Shown here: in pieces, positions 4,921-7,272 of the stretch
Layout: each line of letters opens with the position of its first letter
Position numbering within the stretch: position 1 is the first letter of the stretch
Assembly: GCA_002309275.1 (NCBI GenBank)
Contig: DBXL01000130.1
Coordinates: 1 to 7,272, forward strand
Direction: 5' to 3'
Length of the DNA: 7,272 nt
Origin: Ruminococcaceae bacterium UBA1213
GTDB lineage: Bacteria; Bacillota; Clostridia; Oscillospirales; Acutalibacteraceae
Notes under the pieces: model-generated
Database searches by the model: none
What the model was told of the DNA's origin: nothing
The model's input: only the letters and a program-made list of their open reading frames with translations
Translations under genes and position numbers: made by a program

Positions 4921-6111
4921 TTATAAAATCTCCTTTGCGAGTTCTCCAAGTATTTTTATGCCTTTTTCAAGCTGTTCATCTGTGGGAGTGGAGAAGTTGA
5001 TTCTGAATGAACTGCACTGCTCTTTCTCGTCAGTCAGAAAAGCATTTCCCGGTACGACACAGACTTTCCTCAATACAGCCTGCTTACAGAAATCTGCCAT
5101 ATCCACGCCCTCCGGCAGTTTACACCAGATAAACAAACCGCCGTCTATTCTCTGATATGTGATTTTATTCGGAACAATATATTTATCCAGCAAATCCATG
5201 CAGAAATCAGCTTTCTTTCTGTAAATCTCACGGAGTTTTGCAAGATGTCCTTCAAAGTCGTATTCCGTCATGAATTTATAGGCAACAAGCTGTGCCCATG
5301 CATTTGTATGCACGTCTTCGCCCTGCTTGCAGACTACCATTTTCTGCACGATTGCTTTTGGAGCAATGACATATCCAAGACGCATTCCGGGTGAAAGTAT
5401 CTTTGAAAAAGAGCCTGCATAAGCTACAATTCCATCTTCATCAAACGATTTGATTGACGGGATATGCTCTCCCCTGATACGCAAATCCCCATAGGGATTA
5501 TCTTCCAAAATCATGACATTATATTTTTTTGCCAATTCATAAATTTTCTTTCTCTTTTCAAGGCTTGTTGTCACGCCTGAAGGATTCTGGAAATTGGCTA
5601 TGATATATATAAAACGCACATTTTTTTCTGTCTGGAGAGCCTTTTCAAGAGCCTCTATATTCATGCCGTCACTTTCAAGCGGTATTCCGCAAAGACGGGC
5701 ATTATAGGAACGGAATGAGTTAAGAGAGCCTATAAAGCTCGGTGCTTCACATATAACGGTATCTCCCTCATTTACCATAGATTTTGTTATCAGGTCCATT
5801 ACCTGCTGTGCTCCTGACGTGATTATCAAATCATCAAAATCTCTGCCGATATTATGGGTATTTTTCATATAGTCGCCTACGGCTTTTCTGAGAGGCGCAT
5901 AACCCTCTGTTACACTGTACTGCAATGCGGCTATGGGATTTTCTTCAAATATCTTTGCCGAAATTTCTCTGATTGCGTCAACAGGGAATGCTTCGGGAGC
6001 GGGATTTCCTGCCGAAAGCGATACAACAGACGGATCTGCCGCATACTTGAATATTTCTCTTATTGCTGACGGTTTGAGTGTCTGCACTCTGTCGGAAATG
6101 ATATATTCCAT
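4921..6111 (-). CDS. PLP-dependent aminotransferase, class I/II (LysN/Aro8-like)
   Basis: This is a fold-type I aminotransferase of 396 aa, close in layout to 2-aminoadipate/aromatic aminotransferases (the MocR catalytic domain without the DNA-binding part). Visible residues are SLSAGNPAPEAFP (31-43), LQYSVTEGYAPLR (63-75), the SGAQQVMDL cofactor loop (99-107), NPSG with N176, D204 and Y207 in ILEDNPYGDL, the Schiff-base lysine K237 in GSFSK, R244 in PGMRLGY, and R370 in SSFRINFS for the substrate carboxylate. The substrate cannot be fixed from sequence; aromatic, branched-chain or 2-aminoadipate are all possible. The ATG at 6111 has only a weak purine-rich site (AAGAAAGAAG) upstream. It leads a two-gene operon with trpS, one base apart, so aromatic or tryptophan-related metabolism is a reasonable but unproven guess. 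Confidence 0.92.
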   Translation of the reverse strand: MEYIISDRVQTLKPSAIREIFKYAADPSVVSLSAGNPAPEAFPVDAIREISAKIFEENPIAALQYSVTEGYAPLRKAVGDYMKNTHNIGRDFDDLIITSGAQQVMDLITKSMVNEGDTVICEAPSFIGSLNSFRSYNARLCGIPLESDGMNIEALEKALQTEKNVRFIYIIANFQNPSGVTTSLEKRKKIYELAKKYNVMILEDNPYGDLRIRGEHIPSIKSFDEDGIVAYAGSFSKILSPGMRLGYVIAPKAIVQKMVVCKQGEDVHTNAWAQLVAYKFMTEYDFEGHLAKLREIYRKKADFCMDLLDKYIVPNKITYQRIDGGLFIWCKLPEGVDMADFCKQAVLRKVCVVPGNAFLTDEKEQCSSFRINFSTPTDEQLEKGIKILGELAKEIL

Positions 6112-6147
6112 TTTTGTACATCTTCTTTCTTTTTATTTGATAGGATA

Positions 6148-6176
6148 ATTCTATCATATATCACAAAATCTTGCAA
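6148..6176 (-). promoter_or_regulatory. Extended -10 promoter of the aminotransferase-trpS operon
   Basis: On the minus strand, TTGCAA (6171-6176), a 17-base spacer and TAGAAT (6148-6153) with a TGA extension directly before the -10. The expected start near 6141 gives a leader of about 30 bases, too short for a T-box or a trp attenuator. Confidence 0.75.
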
Positions 6177-6201
6177 TACAGCAAAAAAAATTTTTTGGTT
6201 C

Positions 6202-6221
6202 TATACCTCCAAAGGTATAAT
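6202..6221 (+). promoter_or_regulatory. Dyad overlapping a TATAAT box ahead of the holin gene
   Basis: A 7-bp perfect dyad (6202-6208 with 6213-6219, loop CCAA) overlaps TATAAT at 6216-6221. The expected start near 6228 would leave about 35 bases to the holin start. The -35 is poor (TTTTGG at 6193-6198, 17-base spacer). The dyad could be a repressor site on the -10. Because ATTTTTCTTTTTTTT follows it, it could instead be a plus-strand terminator. Both readings stay open. Confidence 0.4.
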
Positions 6222-6262
6222 TTTTCTTTTTTTTGTTCCATAGGTGAAAGGGGGTGATACTT

Positions 6263-6709
6263 TTGTCAAACAGCTTTAAAGCAGTCTTTTCTGCATTTCT
6301 GACGGTACTCGTATATTATCTGAATATACTTGCTGTACCCGTAGGAGTGCTTTTATGCGTGATGACGGCAGACTATATAACAGGTATGCTTTCCGCATGG
6401 GTGAATGCAGAGCTTTCCAGCAAAAAAGGGCTTTTCGGCATTATCAAAAAATTATGCTATCTTTTTGCAATAGCTGCCGCTATGGGCATAGACTGGCTTA
6501 TTTATTCGGGTATGGTACAGATAGGCATTACTTTTGATTATACGATATTTTTCGGCGTGCTTGTGACGATATGGCTGATTATCAATGAGATAATCTCTAT
6601 ACTTGAAAACCTTACAAAGATAGGTGTACCCATGCCGAAATTTTTAATATCCGTCATACAAAAGCTTAAATATACAACAGAAAATCAATTTGAAAGTGAG
6701 GAGAAATAA
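6263..6709 (+). CDS. Phage-type holin (phage_holin_4 / TcdE-like family), 148 aa
   Basis: A small membrane protein with about four hydrophobic segments: FSAFLTVLVYYLNIL, VGVLLCVMTADYITG, LCYLFAIAAAMGIDWLIY and IFFGVLVTIWLIINEIISIL. It carries the family core MTADYITGMLSAWVNAELSSKKGLFGIIKKL and ends in a charged tail (NQFESEEK). Holins of this family open the membrane so that a wall hydrolase can reach its target. The start is TTG at 6263: the nearly full-length ribosome site AAAGGGGGTGAT (6247-6258) leaves 8 bases from its G-run. The GTG at 6254 lies inside that site and is unlikely. The lysin starts at the base after its TAA, so the two form a lysis pair. No other phage gene is visible on this side; the right side is beyond the window. 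Confidence 0.88.
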   Translation: MSNSFKAVFSAFLTVLVYYLNILAVPVGVLLCVMTADYITGMLSAWVNAELSSKKGLFGIIKKLCYLFAIAAAMGIDWLIYSGMVQIGITFDYTIFFGVLVTIWLIINEIISILENLTKIGVPMPKFLISVIQKLKYTTENQFESEEK

Positions 6710-7272
6710 TTGACTGACAAAGAAAAATTTTTGGACACGGCAAAAAACTATATTCACAAAAACGGTGATTATGTATGCAATACAAAGCTTCATTTGAATA
6801 TGATAGTTGACTGGTGTGCATTTGCGGTATGTTCGATAATGAATGACTGTGGATTTATCGACTTTTACATACATGAAATAACGGGCGGTGCAGGCACCGT
6901 TCCCAGATACTCTGACGGCAGGTACGGCACTTGGTTCAAAAAAGGTGAAATGCCTGCACAGTCGGGTGACCTGTTCTTTTTGAGGTATGCCAACTATCCG
7001 AACAATGATAAGTATTTCTGCGACCACATAGGGATAGTTGAAAATAGCAACGGCGATACCCTTACCACTCTTGAAGGCAATGTTGACGGCATTTACGGCA
7101 ATTGGGCAAAAACCTCTTTATTCAAAAGAAAAACCCGCTTTTTAAGTGACAAAAATATGTATGCCTTTTACCGTCCTTTCTGGAAAACAGAAAAGTCAAC
7201 TGCCACTTCGTCAAAAAATAAAACAGAAATCTATCAGCTCAATTCATCAAAGGAAGTTACCTATACAGTCAA
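6710..7272 (+). CDS. CHAP-domain peptidoglycan hydrolase / endolysin (3' truncated)
   Basis: The frame opens with TTG at 6710, immediately after the holin stop, preceded by AGGAG (6699-6703) at 6 bases, and stays open to the window end (187 codons plus 2 bases). Residues 1-160 look like a CHAP/NlpC-P60-type cysteine hydrolase. The probable nucleophile is C36 in VDWCAFAV, GDLFFL (86-91) is the usual family turn, the probable catalytic H106 is in CDHIGIVE, and E122/N124 in LEGN complete the site. Such enzymes cut amide or peptide bonds in peptidoglycan. Residues 160-187 (KSTATSSKNKTE onward) are a Ser/Thr/Lys linker, so a wall-binding domain may follow outside the window. There is no signal peptide, in keeping with export through the adjacent holin. 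Amidase or endopeptidase action cannot be told apart here. Confidence 0.87.
   Translation, partial: MTDKEKFLDTAKNYIHKNGDYVCNTKLHLNMIVDWCAFAVCSIMNDCGFIDFYIHEITGGAGTVPRYSDGRYGTWFKKGEMPAQSGDLFFLRYANYPNNDKYFCDHIGIVENSNGDTLTTLEGNVDGIYGNWAKTSLFKRKTRFLSDKNMYAFYRPFWKTEKSTATSSKNKTEIYQLNSSKEVTYTV

Noticed and set aside
4644..5000. 118-codon plus-strand frame opposite trpS
   Set aside because: It is antisense to conserved synthetase and aminotransferase sequence and has no ribosome site of its own.
6112..6262. T-box or trp attenuator ahead of the aminotransferase-trpS operon
   Set aside because: The leader from the predicted promoter is only about 30 bases, and no T-box sequence, specifier stem or run of Trp codons is present.
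6644..7027. 127-codon open frame on the minus strand in the holin-lysin region
   Set aside because: It lies opposite two well-supported genes with motifs and ribosome sites, and its translation has no recognisable features.

Overview
The window looks like chromosomal DNA of a moderately AT-rich Gram-positive anaerobe of the Ruminococcus/Oscillospiraceae type. The reasons are a BspA-like leucine-rich-repeat protein, purine-rich Shine-Dalgarno sites before most genes, TTG starts, near-consensus sigma-A promoters, and clostridial-type families (BioY, DUF1284, a holin with a CHAP lysin). This placement is inferred from gene content and style, not from a marker gene.

Layout. 1-1218 (+): 3' part of a repeat-rich protein with tandem W/P/Q and P/E/Q repeats followed by LRR_5 repeats. 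1306-1596 (+): unknown 96-aa protein, whose 3' end overlaps tail-to-tail with the next gene. 1580-2293 (-): TcdA-like E1 enzyme of tRNA t6A modification. 2427-2684 (+): unknown 85-aa protein, divergent from tcdA with its own promoter, ending at a perfect 19-bp stem-loop that also serves the facing gene. 2735-3118 and 3096-3659 (-): overlapping DUF1284-bioY pair, with bioY upstream. They sit behind a consensus promoter whose -35 box lies inside a perfect 38-bp BirA-type palindrome, and the bioY leader holds a long foldable inverted repeat. 3915-4919 and 4921-6111 (-): tightly coupled aminotransferase-trpS operon with an extended -10 promoter. 6263-6709 and 6710 to the end (+): holin plus CHAP-domain lysin, divergent from the aminotransferase, the lysin running off the window.

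How the genes work together. The best-supported circuit is biotin uptake: BioY, controlled by a BirA-type repressor through an operator placed on its promoter, with the cysteine-rich DUF1284 protein translated from the same message. The aminotransferase-trpS pair may link amino-acid transamination to tryptophan charging, but no tryptophan-sensing leader is visible. The holin-lysin pair is a lysis or wall-remodelling cassette, either the edge of a prophage or a domesticated unit. No CRISPR array, rRNA, tRNA or insertion sequence was seen. I found no clearly new multi-gene system. The most unexplained parts are the folded element in the bioY leader, the bioY-DUF1284 coupling and the two orphan small genes.
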